From Coenobita brevimanus (Eukaryota; Arthropoda; Malacostraca; Decapoda; Coenobitidae): DNA of 64,000 nt. This document shows, piece after piece, positions 1 to 10,514 of the stretch; positions within the stretch are counted from its first letter, which is position 1, and every line of letters starts with the position of its first letter. The position numbers and the translations under genes were made by a program. Location of the stretch: assembly GCA_032717465.1 (NCBI GenBank), contig JAVRFU010000151.1, forward strand, positions 62,001 through 126,000, written 5' to 3'. The notes below the pieces were generated by a model. It was not told the DNA's origin. It ran no database searches and saw only the letters and a program-made list of their open reading frames with translations.

Positions 1-663
1 TACAGTATTATGATGGAAAGTATCCTTGGATGATGAAGTCAGAGTTACTGAACATTATAAACTCTGACACTGAAAAGACAGGATATGTGTGACATTTATA
101 AAGACAGCATTGCTGTACTGTGTATAAGTCCAGAATAAGTTATCAGATAATGAATTGTATTTTTACCCGATAACTCTGTTAATGTGGTTATCAAATCACA
201 TGCATCAGTTATTGTAGTGAATGAGTATTATTGTTAACACTAAAACAGCAAGCACAGCATAAATGTAAGAGCTGCCATCATCACCAACTCAGGACAGTAA
301 ACAACTTCATTTTTTTTCCTAATGCAGTGGACGTCTCACATATGGGTTTGAGAACTGTCAGTGACAGAACTGTAGGAATTTCTCAGGTGACAGTATAAGA
401 TATAAGTATGAGTTATTCTGTATCAATGTAATCAGCATTACTGTATATCCTTGAATAATCAGAATGTAGTAATGAAAGTAGAATATATAGTAACACCTCT
501 CAGTATTAATGGAAGGATTTCTTGATTGCAGAAAATTGCAGTAACAACAGAATAATTTCCATTATTTTTTCTAAATAATTCTTTCAACTGTTTCTCATTT
601 GAATCAGAGTACTGGTACAGTATTTACTTTCATATTCATATTTATCCCTCTAATAGTGGCTAA
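1..663. other. AT-rich stretch without recognised features
   Basis: I see no convincing open reading frame, RNA gene or repeat relationship here. It may be intron or intergenic DNA upstream of the first visible TSR1 exon. Confidence 0.4.
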
Positions 664-1050
664 CATTGAGTGTGACCTCAGGGTTAAGGGACTGAATAGG
701 GAAGCTGCCAGAGATCGAGCAGCATGGAGAGCTGCCATTAGGTGACCAAGACCAACATATGCAAAGACAGGGCTATACTGCAAGCTGTGATTGGTGTTGT
801 CATAGTTATGTTTTAGGGCTTGCTGACTACATCTGTTTTCATTTTACCTACGATTTTAGTTGCATGATTATTGTGTAGTAGTTTTCTCAATTTTTATACT
901 CATTCTTTTAAACTATCGTCTTTCATATCTCACTCATCAAAGCGCTGAATGACCTATCAGGTCCCAGTGCTTGGCCTTTGGCCTAAACTTCATATTCCAT
1001 TCCATTCCAACATATGCAAGCATGTTGGAGCCTTCAAAAATGAAAAACGA
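664..1050 (+). mobile_element. LINE-B 3' end fragment, split by a nested retroposon
   Basis: The segment 664-764 matches the end of the LINE-B coding region (residues LNREAARDRAAWRAAIR and then a stop). The LINE-B 3' untranslated end, with the words CAAGCATGTTGGAGCC, resumes at 1007. The two halves are separated by an unrelated 242-bp insertion. The fragment is a dead 5'-truncated copy. The same 3' end occurs at 4935-4975 (minus strand), 10456-10514, 38340-38411, 46585-46720 and 62321-62392. Confidence 0.8.
765..1006 (+). mobile_element. Nested retroposon with 13-bp target duplication and ATTCC tail
   Basis: The insert is bounded by a perfect 13-bp direct repeat, CCAACATATGCAA, at 752-764 and 1007-1019. 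It interrupts LINE-B sequence that is continuous in other copies. It ends with GCGCTGAATGACC, then CTTGGCCTTTGGCC, then a short ATTCC array. I associate that 3' end with retroposons of decapod crustaceans (recollection, not checked). No coding capacity is visible, so it is a SINE or a strongly 5'-truncated LINE. Confidence 0.8.
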
Positions 1051-1284
1051 TCAACTTCACCAAAACCTTCATAAGTAATATGAATAGTAGAATGTCCAAA
1101 TATTAATTCCCAACCAAGCACCATATGTTTAGAAGTACAGTTCAGTATGAAGAATGGCAGAGTGAATTTTCTTGTATATTGTTTCAGTATGCTGATACGC
1201 TGAAGTGTGCACATCATGATTTACAGTGCTGTATTTGGATATCTGTATTCTTAGTGCACACTTAATTAGTTGTATGAAAAATTA

Positions 1285-3147
1285 TTTATCAAATGATAAG
1301 AGAGAGTAAGAAGAGAGTGGATGAGGAATTTGGAAGGAATTTGAGTGTAAAGTGGAGGGACTGTAAGAAAATGTTCTGGAAAGAGGTGAAAAGAGTAAGA
1401 CAGGGTGGAAGTGAAGTTAGCAGGGGAGTGAAAGATAAAAATGGTAGATTACTAGTGGAGAAGGGAGAAAAAGTGAGCAGATGGAGAGAACATTTTAAGG
1501 AATTGTTGAACGTAGAGGATGGAAGTAATGCGAGTATAAGTGGCTGGGGAATTGCTGGGAGAAGGAGGGAGGTGAGAAGACAGGAAGAAATCAGTAGGAT
1601 AGAAGTTGTGGAAGCAATGAAGAAAGTTAAATCAGGGAAAGCCCCAGGAATTGATGGAGTGTGTGGTGAAATGCTGAAGCATGGGGGAGAGATAGTAGTA
1701 GAATGGATGTGGAAGATGTGCAGATTAGCCTGGGAGTAAGGTAGAGTCCCTGAGGATTGGAAGTCAGGTATAATTATTCCCTTGTACAAAGGTAAAGGGG
1801 AAAAAGAAGTGTGTGGTAATCATAGGGGCATTTGTCTTCTTAGTATAATAGGAAAAGTGTATGGTAGGATACTTATTGACAGAGTTAGAGAAAGAACAGA
1901 GAAATTAGTTGGAGAAGAACAGGGAGGCTTTAGGAAGGGAAGAGGTTGTGTAGATCAGATATTCATTCTTAGATCTTTAGTAGAAAAGTTTCTAGAGAAG
2001 GGAAAGAAGTTGTATGCGGCTTTCATGGATTTGGAGAAAGCATATGACAGGGTGGATAGACAAGGATTGTGGAAAGTGTTAAGACTATATGGAGTAGATG
2101 GGAAGTTGTTGAATGCTGTGAGTAGTATGTACGATGGTGCGAGGGCTGCAGTGCGTGTGGATGGTGAACTGAGTGAATTTTTCCCTTTGAGAGTTGGTTT
2201 GAAGCAGGGATGTGTCATGTCTCCGTGGTTGTTCAATCTGTACATGGATGGGGTAATAAAAGAGGTACAAGGTAGGGTAGTGGATGTTGGAGTGGCCCTG
2301 GTGAGAGAGGATAGTGTTTGGAAACTCCCTGTACTGTTGTTTGCAGATGATACTGTGTTGTTGAGTGAAGACGAAGGGGAGTTGCAAGGCTTGGTGGATG
2401 AGTTTGAGAGAGTGTGTAAGAAACGGAACCTAAAGGTGAATGTAGGGAAGAGTAAAGTGATGGTCTTTGAGAGAGGTGAAGTTAGTGAATGTACAGCGAG
2501 GTTGGATGGTGAGGAATTGGAAAATGTGAGTACGTTTAAGTATTTGGGTAGTGTGATGAGTAAGGATGGAGGTTTGGAGGGTGAAGTGCTTGAAAGGGTA
2601 CAGCAGGGAAGAAAGTTTGCTGGTTCCTTGAAAGCAGTGATAAGAAACAGGGAAGTGAGCATGGAAGTGAAAAAGTTACTACATGACAGTATTGTGATAC
2701 CAACTCTAACGTACGGAAGTGAAGCTTGGACATTGTTGGAAGGACACAAGTCAAGAGTGAGAGCAGTGGAAATGAGTTATTTAAGAGGAGCCTGTGGAGT
2801 CACGTGGAGAGACAGGCTGACGAATGAGGATATAAAGGAGCGTTGTGGTGTGGATGTGGATGTGATAGGAAGCGTTATGAGGAAGACACTGAGGTGGTTT
2901 GGCCATGTGGAGAGGATGGAGGGTGAAAGACTGACGAAGAGAGTGTATGTGAGTGAGGTGGAGGGGGGAAGAGGGAGGGGGAGGCCGAGGATGAGATGGA
3001 GGGATGGGGTGGAGAGGTATATGAGAGAGGGGGTGTGAGTTGGGAGCAGGGCAGTGAAATGGCAGGGGACAGGGCGACTTGGAGGCGATTTGTTTGTGGC
3101 CACCCCAAACGGGATTGAGGTGTCTGGCAATAGATAGATAGATAGAT
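1285..3147 (+). mobile_element. LINE-A copy, 5'-truncated, with ATAG tail
   Basis: This is a non-LTR retrotransposon of RTE-like organisation that lacks the endonuclease half. It contains the RT and the C-terminal segment, followed by a very short 3' untranslated region and a tail of ATAG repeats at about 3129-3147. Short 3' ends closing in tetranucleotide repeats are typical of RTE-type elements. Related pieces lie at 20572-20787, 25012-25613, 39418-39626, 42770-42889, 43021-43321, 44690-45015 and 47089-48257. Confidence 0.85.
1293..3038 (+). pseudogene. LINE-A reverse transcriptase, one in-frame stop and a 3' frameshift
   Basis: The frame runs from 1293 to 3038 and is broken by one TAA at 1737-1739. 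The flanking halves (148 and 418 residues) are in the same frame and continuous in meaning. RT landmarks are GKAPGIDGV, QGGFRKGRGCVDQIF, FMDLEKAYDRVDRQGLW, LKQGCVMSPWLFNLYMDG and the catalytic FADDTVLL near 2340. The C-terminal part carries LRWFGHVERM and RGRGRPRMRWRDGVERYM, common at the ends of such proteins. Near 3030 one G is missing from a G run compared with 20660-20668, so the last 30 or so residues are out of frame. Not functional as read. Confidence 0.85.
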
Positions 3148-4934
3148 TTTACATACATTTAACCCTAGCTTTGGCTTCTAAGAGAGAAATAAGTGTCAGT
3201 GGTGGTGTCAAGTATAAATACCAATCTATTCTAATACCGTACAGTGAAACCCTCATGTTTGTGGTTAATTGGTCAGCCAAACTATCACAATGATGAAACC
3301 CTTCAGTAACCAAATAAATCAATAAATGGGAATAAATATTAATTGGTTCAGGGCCCACAAGTTAACAGTAACATTTCTGCCTAATACCCAAATAATAACC
3401 CCTGAAATGTCTGAAGGGGCAGGATCGGCAGTGTTTACGTCCATTCTTCTACTCGTGATTGTGAACTATATGATCCTTTTCTCTGAAATTTTTCCTAACT
3501 AACTTTGTGAGCTGGCATTGTTATCTTTTTCTTTTGTCTGTAAATACGAAATTCTTACAATTAACTATTCCCAACCATCAGTTTCTGTTCCTGTGAATTG
3601 GACACTTCTCATCAGATTTCTCTTTCATTTAGTTAAGCTTTCCCCGAAATATTACATTGCCAGTTTATTCTTAATTACTACCATAGAAATCAAAAGGTGA
3701 TTTTTGGCACTGGTATCTACTGAGACCATTATAAATGTGTAGCACACAAAGGGTTATGTACATTTTGGAGTTGTTTACACGTGGAAGTAAGTTGTTGCCA
3801 AGGATGCTGTTACCATAGTAACTGATACATACCTACCCAGTGACCCACCACACAGGCTGCTCAAATCTTCATGCACAGTTTCACTCACCTGGCTGGCCAT
3901 AGTGCTGTATTAACAGCTATTTAAGGGGATTTAATGCAGTAAAGACATTTTTATGTTATAAACAAAAGCAATAAAGCTAGATAAGGTAAACCTACTTAAA
4001 AAAAAAAAAAAAAAAAAAAGACCACGGTGTTCCCATCAAGCGGTTTTGATATAAAGAAGCGAAAGGGAAAAAATGCATGCAGACAGTGATCAGAGAAGCA
4101 AGTGAACAGTAGAAAAACCATGAGAAATGGGAAGAGTACTGAGCATGATTAAGTGATGATGGAATGGTTTCAGTAGCATTGGAGGGAGTGGACTTATCTG
4201 ATAGTTTGATAATGAACCAGGTGCAGTTGTTCCATGAAAATTTTAAATTACAACATGAGTGTGATTGCACTGAAGGGTAGTGGGTCAAAGGTGTATTGTT
4301 GAATTATTATACATTACTCCTGTTGGTTCCCATTCAGGTGTTGTATGTGGCACTGATGTGGCCTTGGGTAGAGTGGCAAGGCACTTGAACCAAGGGTGTC
4401 GGAAAATTGGTGTTGTGCCAGTACATATATGTTGATGGAGTTTCCAAAACGTGCCATAAAATATATATATACAATACACAGTGATCCCTGGGTCATTATA
4501 CATACCAGTACTGTATTTGATACTGAACGTGGCATGAGATAATGGAATTGCCCGATAACAAATACACAGAACCTATGGGATTTATCCTCATTGGTACCAG
4601 GCACCCCACCTGCAAGTCCAAATGTTCTCTTTTACAACAATTTAGACCCACTAAATACATACACTCTGTTATGGTAAATAGCAGACATGCACATAGGCAT
4701 GGTTAAGTTAATAGAATACAAAGAGAAGGGCGCAAGAAGGAAGAAACACATACCATAGAGAGACATGAGATGGGCTTGAGGTAAGGGGTTCCAAAACTAG
4801 GAGGGAATAACTCCTTGAGTAGAGTCTGATCTCTGAATCCCTTAAAGTCATCAGAAACCACAAACACTGCATCATCATTGTCTACAAAAACCAGCTCAGG
4901 CCCATGATAACATTGTTTTTTGTCGTATTGTATC
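3148..4934. other. No recognised gene; AT-rich with one A-run
   Basis: Only short, unconvincing reading frames are present on either strand. A 20-base A-run lies at about 4000-4019. No relation to the repeat families elsewhere in the window was noticed. Confidence 0.4.
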
Positions 4935-6684
4935 CTATCATTTATAAAGGCTCCAGCATGCTTCCATACGTCAGCCTTGGTCACGTAATGAAAGCTCTCC
5001 ACGCTGCTCGATCTTCAGCAGCCTCCCTATTCAGTCCCTTATCCTCAAGGCCACACTCTATGATGTCATCCCAGATCTTTTTTGGTCTGCCTCTTGCATC
5101 CTTATCCTGGATGTTCACACTTCTCACTTTCCATACCCAGTTGTGATCCTCCATCTTCTCCACGTGCCTTGACCATGTCAATCTGCCCCTCCTTATCATG
5201 ACACCAGTACACCCCAGTCCCATCCTTCCTCTCAACTCTTCAGTCATAAGCCTAGGCCCCCCAGGTCTCACATTCCAGGATGCACTACATATCCAGCTAA
5301 TCATTGTCATTTCTGTACTTTTGAGCTTGTGAATATTCTCTTCCATTACTGCCCAGGTCTCACTACCATACAGCATTACACTCACAACACATACCACATA
5401 CAAAGATCCCTTAGCATGGAGAGAGAACCCTGTCAGTGTCAGGAGAGTCAGCAGTTCCCTAACTTCCTCCAGCCACTCCATACCGTAGCCACAGAGCCAA
5501 CTCGTCCCACTTCCAGCACATAACATGTCCCCCAAATAACAAAACTCATCCCCACATTCAAGAGACTTACCAGCAAGATAGTCCTTTTACGTTTTACAAT
5601 TTCTGTTTGCTCCCCCTGACACATCGCACACGTGAAATCAGCAGTATTTCGCAGTTTACCCATAATACCATTACATCTCTTATGCACCCACTTATCACAA
5701 ACACTGCACAAGATGGAGTTACTTCCCACATCCTATTGGCAAACTGCACATGGCCACTTTTCCTCTGCTATGACAGTACTGCCACCTGCCATAAATATCA
5801 TCACTTTTGTTTTATCCACATTTACCCTCAAACCCTTGTGCCCTATACCACCTTTCCACTTTGGAAATCTTTCCTCTGCCTCCCTTTTATTCTCTGCAAT
5901 CAACAAGTCATCAGCATGCAGCATCTCCCATGAAAGTCCACTTCTGAAATCATGTGGAAGAGCCTCAGTCACTGTGACAAACAAAAAGGAGCTCAAGACT
6001 GACCCCTGATGCATGCCAGCATTCACAGAGAAATCATCAGTTATATCTCCATTGACTTATGCCTGGGTGTTGTGAGCACCCATGTACATAACCATAACCA
6101 CTCAAACTAGCCACTTCTTGATCCCAAGCTTTCTTATTGCCCACTTCACGACCTCCCTGTGGACTCTCAAAGACCTCCAATTCAACAAAAACAAAGTACA
6201 ACTCCTTTTTGTGTCCTATATATTTATCCTGAGGCTGGCATAAACCCAAACTGCATCTCAGTAATATTCACTCTTTCCCTGATTATATCTTCTAGGAATC
6301 TCTCCATTACTTTCAGTATCTGGTCCAATACTTCTGTGCCTCTATAATTTCCTCTTCCCAGAGCATCACCCTTCCCCATGTACACATTTACAGTCACACT
6401 CTTCGGCCAGTCATCGTGAACAACATGAATTCCATATCAGATCAGTAACTAAACCCACCCCTGTAATCTCCTGAGGTCATCAGCATTTCAGCAGTCAACC
6501 CAGACACACCTACCACCTTCCTCAACTGCATCCTTCCTATTGCCTTGTTCACATTAGCAGCAACAAGCAAAGGCCAAGGGCCAAATTCTGGATCTGCTGA
6601 CTCCAAACCATCCCTGTCAAATTCCTCATTCAGCAACTAGTGTCAGTAATATCCACACTGTCCACCACTGTCTTTCCTTCATCG
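4935..6684 (-). mobile_element. LINE-B copy, 5'-truncated and decayed
   Basis: Read on the minus strand, from 6684 down to 4935, it encodes in broken frames the N-terminal side of the RT (FGPWPLLVAANVNKAIGRM near 6560), the catalytic region HADDLLIAENKREAEERF near 5890, a PHD-like finger and the C-terminal domain ending LNREAAEDRAAWRAFIT at 4981. At least three frame changes are needed. The copy resembles 9347-10514 and 34530-38411. A T-run at about 6686-6702 adjoins its 5' side. Confidence 0.85.
5600..5765 (-). pseudogene. PHD-like C4HC3 finger in LINE-B
   Basis: On the minus strand the spacing C-x2-C, then C-x2-C-x4-H-x2-C-x14-C-x2-C can be read (visible pieces CSVCDKWVHKRC and CAMCQGEQ). 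It lies between the RT palm and the C-terminal segment. This is the classical PHD spacing, but binding to zinc, histone or nucleic acid is not shown by sequence. The final cysteine is kept here but lost in the copy at 9685-9827. Confidence 0.6.
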
Positions 6685-6854
6685 TTTTTTTTTTTTTTTT
6701 TCCAATGCACTTCAGTGGCAGAAGTTCAGATTTTAAATTTGCAGTGTTATTGAAAACTGCTCAAACCAAGCATGTTATAACCAAAGGATCATTGTACAGT
6801 ATATTGTGATAGATAGGACACACCAACCAGTTGCTGAATGCAGTGCTACCATCT

Positions 6855-7140
6855 GGTGACTAAATGACAAGCCAAATGGTTTCCTGGAACCCAAGGATCC
6901 ATTTACTGTGCCATGTTGAGCAGTAACATTGTGCTAGCTGATGCATGGTTGTCTAGTGGGTTATGGCGTTCCAGCCAGATGAGGCCCATGAGGATTTGCA
7001 TGTGAGAGATGGTTCGGGTTTATTGCTCACATAATGCCACCCAGAGGTGAGCCTAGTCACCCTCATCTTATCTGTTGGGATTGAGTAGCCTAGCCCCAAG
7101 TATCAGTGCTCCAGGTGGTACAAAAAAGGATTGGATGATA
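6855..7140 (+). mobile_element. SINE-X copy (old, divergent)
   Basis: The sequence has the SINE-X order: a palindromic AAATGGTTTCCTGG core, a tRNA-like box A region around GTCTAGTGGGTTA, the GTCACCCTCATCTT block, then TTGCCTAGCCCC-like words and a GGATTGGATGAT end. It is much more diverged than the copy at 21452-21857, so it is an older insertion. Confidence 0.65.
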
Positions 7141-7380
7141 GCTAGAGAGATAATATTGATACTACTAATTATTTTATTTTATTTTGGGAGAGAATCTTGT
7201 TGTCAGGAACTGTCTCCATGAAATCCTTGATTGTTAGGATGACTAATTTTATTTTATGCAACCACCACATGATTATATTCCTCTGTGAAGAGACCCCTGG
7301 CAGTTAAGGGATCTAATTATGAGGTTTCCTTCACTGTATTTAACAGTTATTACTGTTTGGCTTTGTTTCCCAACCACCAG

Positions 7381-7651
7381 GACGTGTTACTGTCAAGGCA
7401 TTGACCAAGAAACACAAGACTGAGTTGAGTCGAGAGCAACGTAAAAACAAGAACCGGCAGATACGGGCAGTCAAGCGGGAAGAGGCAGCAGCACGCAAAA
7501 GAGCCCTTGGTAGTGCCCACCAGCCACCCTTCCTGGTGTCTTTGGTTCCGCTCAGCCCAGATATCAACCCTCGTACAGTCCTGGAGGCGCTCAAGCAGTG
7601 CGACAATGCTGCCATTACCACTCACACCACACAAGGCATCACACATATCAG
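7381..7651 (+). CDS. TSR1: TSR1 exon a (N-terminal region)
   Basis: The exon follows a CCAACCACCAG acceptor and ends at CAG|GTCTCT. It starts and ends with two-base partial codons. The encoded RVTVKALTKKHKTELSREQR and the lysine/arginine-rich stretch after it match the N-terminal basic region of TSR1. The later PPFLVSLVPLSPDINPRTVL matches the first strand of its GTPase-like domain. TSR1 is a BMS1-related factor, without GTPase activity, that acts in cytoplasmic maturation of the 40S subunit. The preceding exon, expected to hold the start codon and about 35 residues, was not found and may lie upstream of the window. Confidence 0.9.
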
Positions 7652-8219
7652 GTCTCTATGATTAGAGTTTACATACTGTATTACATGTGCTGTATGTCAG
7701 GGATGTTTTGGAATATTGCAGATGTTTTGTGCCTTTGTTGCTGTAAAGTGGGGTACCTGGTAAATTGGTTTTTAAGTGTTTTTTTTATTTTTGTTTATTT
7801 TTTCTTTAAGAATGGAATTAGAAGAAAATTAGTCTGCACATCACAAAAACTTGTTGCACTTGAGTAATAATACATCATTTTGTAGTATCATTGCTTAAGA
7901 AGTACAATACAGTACAAAAATGTTCTGTTTGAAGCTTTTACATTAAAATTTCCTGATTACATTAGTAATATGGATTGATACCTGCTTACCAGAGATTAAA
8001 AGTGAGAGCACTGTTTCCCAAGCTTTTTTCTGTTTGTGAAAATAAGAGTATTGACATGATTCATTGCTTAAAAAATCAATCTGTTTGAATACAGTATATG
8101 ATTTGTACAAGCCTATCACTGTGTATCATACATTACATATACTATATTTGCTGGATTGTGATAGATTACATTGATGTGAGTCAGATTTTTGACACATGTC
8201 CTTTTTTTAATTATTGCAG
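7652..8219 (+). other. TSR1 intron (a to b)
   Basis: A normal AT-rich intron. It ends in a T-rich tract and ATTGCAG at 8213-8219. No repeat family recognised. Confidence 0.7.
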
Positions 8220-8298
8220 CTCACCACGTTTCAAGCAAAGATTTTCGTTCGTTATACCTCCTGCAAATGATCTGTATGCAATATTAGACAGCATAAAG
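8220..8298 (+). CDS. TSR1: TSR1 exon b
   Basis: A 79-base exon between ATTATTGCAG and AAG|GTATGG. The partial codon from exon a joins as AGC (Ser), and the exon then reads SPRFKQRFSFVIPPANDLYA and ends ILDSIK at a codon boundary. This aligns by eye with the vertebrate TSR1 segment that precedes the VADT motif of the GTPase-like fold. The next part of that domain is missing from the window. Confidence 0.85.
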
Positions 8299-8559
8299 GT
8301 ATGGATTTTATTTTCATTTTTTATTTTTATGTAATTATAAATCAGTTCATTGCCAGCCAGGTGTACATTTTTTTAATGATAAAAGAAAATACACAACACA
8401 TGAAAAGACCCTAATAAATATTTAAGCAGGATAACTGAATGGATGCATTTTTTTTTTCATAGTTAATAGCTAATGAAAATTTATTCAGGCCTTTACTGTA
8501 TATTTAGTTTTCATAAACACATCCTTGGAAGTATCATACTCATTAATTACAGTTGTAAT

Positions 8560-8967
8560 TCCTAGGTGTCCATAAGAGTGGTCTTGGTGATGGTGTGGGG
8601 GTGTTTTTCCTACCATGGTGTTGGGGAGCTTGTATTCTTGTACAGAAATGAAACTATTAACCAGGCTAAGTGCCTCGGACTTCTTTGTAAATACCTCCCT
8701 GACTCATTCAATAGGTGTCACGCTCATGTTTTTATGTGGTGTGGTATGCCCTGCCACACAGCCAGAAGTGTTACTCAGTGGTTCAAGAACTGTGAGGTGA
8801 AGCACAATAGTGCTGTCCAGGCAGTTTGCCAGATATCAGCCCAGTAGAATATTTGTGTCCCATTATTAAGCAGCGACATCAGAGGCAAAACACTTTGAGT
8901 ATACTGAAGCTGGAGACATTGATAAGGAGGTGTTGGGCAAACATTTAGCTGCTGACCTTCAGACACT
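8560..8967 (+). pseudogene. Tc1/mariner transposase remnant
   Basis: The reading frame shows VMVWGCFSYHGVGELVFL near 8590, then PCHTARSVTQWF near 8750. After a frame change comes SPVEYLCPIIKQRHQRQN near 8840, followed by ETLIRRCWANI and a stop near 8967. These match the middle and end of Tc1-type DD34E transposases (typical MVWGCFS, NAPCHTA, SPDLNPIENLW). The D of the usual QDNAPCH motif reads as MWCGMPCH, so a catalytic residue is lost. The N-terminal DNA-binding half and the terminal repeats were not found. It sits in a TSR1 intron. Confidence 0.8.
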
Positions 8968-9346
8968 TCACATTTTCATCCTACACATCTCAAGTTGCGT
9001 AGGAAGGGTAAAGGGAAGCCAGGCACCCGCTAGTTTGAGGGTAAATCTTAAAAACCTTTGTTTATGGATGTGTATCTGTGATGTAGTCTGTTGCACTGGC
9101 AGGAGGGCAACCTCGTTCATATATTCTGGCAGGAACTCTGCATGTTTTGAAATAATGTATATTCACTATACTACCATACACAATTCACGTGTTTATGAAA
9201 TACTATACCTGTATCCTCCTTGGTTTGCTTCCAGTTGGACACTGTAGTTAGGGTATCAGTACACTGTGTTGATCAAAGTACTTGAAGCATTATGCAAAGA
9301 TTTTTATTAATTAGCAGTTGTACTGTAGATAATATTTTCGTAGCTG
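8968..9346. other. TSR1 intron sequence, nothing recognised
   Basis: No exon similar to the missing TSR1 segment and no repeat relationship was found here on either strand. Confidence 0.5.
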
Positions 9347-10514
9347 TGTATGTGGGTGCTCACACCTAGGTAAGAGTGAATGGAGATTTGAGTGATGAGT
9401 TTTCTGTGAATGTTGGTGTGCATCAGAGGTCAGTCTTGAGTCCCATGTTGTTTATCATGGTACTTGAAGCCCTTTCACGTGACTTTAGAAACGGACTCCT
9501 GTGGGAGTTGTTCTATGCTGATGATTTGGTGTTGATTGCAGAGAACAAAAGGGAGGCGGAGGAAAGGTTTAGGAAGTGGAGTGATAGTATGGGGCACAAG
9601 GATTTAAGGGTAAATGCAGATAAAACAAAAGTGATGATATCTAGGGTTGGTGGCGGTACTGTCAGAGACGAGGGAGAGTGGCCATGTGCAGTTTGTCACA
9701 AGGGCGTGGGAAGTAATTCCACCTTGTGTGGTGTTTGTGATAAATGGGTGCATAAGAGATGTAGTGGTATCAGAGGTAGACTGCGAGATAATGCTGATTT
9801 TATGTGTACGGCGTTTCGGGGAGAGCAGGTGGAGATTGTCAGACGTGAAAGAATTGAACTTGCTAGTGAATCTCCTGAGTGTGTGGAAGAGTTTTGTTAT
9901 TTGGGAGACATGTTGTGTGCTGGAGGTGGGGCTGGAGGTAGCTCTGTGGCTAGGGTGAGAAGTGGTTGGAAGAAGTTCAGGGAGCTCTTGCCTCTCTTGA
10001 CATTGAGAGGACTCCCCCTACATGCTAAGGGGTCTCTATGCAGCATGTGTTAGGAGTGTAATGCTGTATGGTAGTGAGACCTGGGCAGTGAAGGAGGAGG
10101 ATATTTGCCAGGTCAGACATACAGAAATGACAATGATCAGGTGGATGTGTAGTGCGTCCCTGCGTCCAAGGTCTGGGGGGCCTGGGTTTACGATGGAAGA
10201 GTTGAGAGGTAGGATGGGACTGGAGTGTATTGGTGTTGTGATGAGGAGAGGTAGATTGAGATGGTTTGGACATGTGGAGAGGATGGGGGATGATAATTGG
10301 GTGAGGAAGGTGAGAAGTGTTAATATTGGGGGTGGGGTTACGAGGAGTAGACTGAGAAAGACATGGGACGAGGTCATTAAGTGTGACCTCATGGTTAAGG
10401 GACTGAACAGGGAGGCTGCAATGGATCGTGCAGCATGGAGAACCGCCATTAGGTGACCAAGGCCGACGCATGCAAGCATGTTGGAGCCTTTAAAAACAAA
10501 ACGAAACGAAACGA
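9347..10514 (+). mobile_element. LINE-B copy, 5'-truncated, with AAACG tail
   Basis: It begins at GTATGTGGGTGCTCACACC within the RT domain (compare 37178) and runs to the 3' end CATGTTGGAGCC, followed by a short AAACG array at 10497-10514. Its tail abuts the tail of a LINE-E copy in opposite orientation. This is the best preserved C-terminal half of LINE-B in the window. Confidence 0.9.
9376..10456 (+). pseudogene. LINE-B RT palm, PHD-like finger and C-terminal domain
   Basis: The first frame (9376-10053) starts at the RT loop HQRSVLSPMLFIMVLEAL and includes the catalytic YADDLVLIAENKREAEERF. A finger follows with cysteines from 9685 (C-x2-C-x10-C-x2-C-x4-H-x2-C-x14-C), where the eighth ligand reads Phe instead of Cys. 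Then come FCYLGDMLCAGGG and LLPLLTLRGLPLHAKGSL. A frameshift near 10040 moves the rest to 10022-10456: MLYGSETWAVKEEDI, RLRWFGHVERMGDDNWVRKV and LNREAAMDRAAWRTAIR. Dead as read, but only lightly damaged. Confidence 0.85.

Noticed and set aside
1289..1789. 166-codon minus-strand frame over LINE-A
   Set aside because: It is the antisense shadow of the LINE-A reading frame; its Ser/Leu/Pro-rich residues mirror the purine-rich coding strand.
1955..2749. 264-codon minus-strand frame
   Set aside because: Antisense shadow of the LINE-A reverse transcriptase; no motifs of its own.
3993..4020. A-run as the tail of a processed pseudogene or retroposon
   Set aside because: No recognisable coding or element sequence upstream and no target duplication found.
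8560..8967. Missing TSR1 exon between b and c
   Set aside because: The residues VMVWGCFS, PCHTA and SPVEYL are Tc1 transposase motifs, not TSR1.
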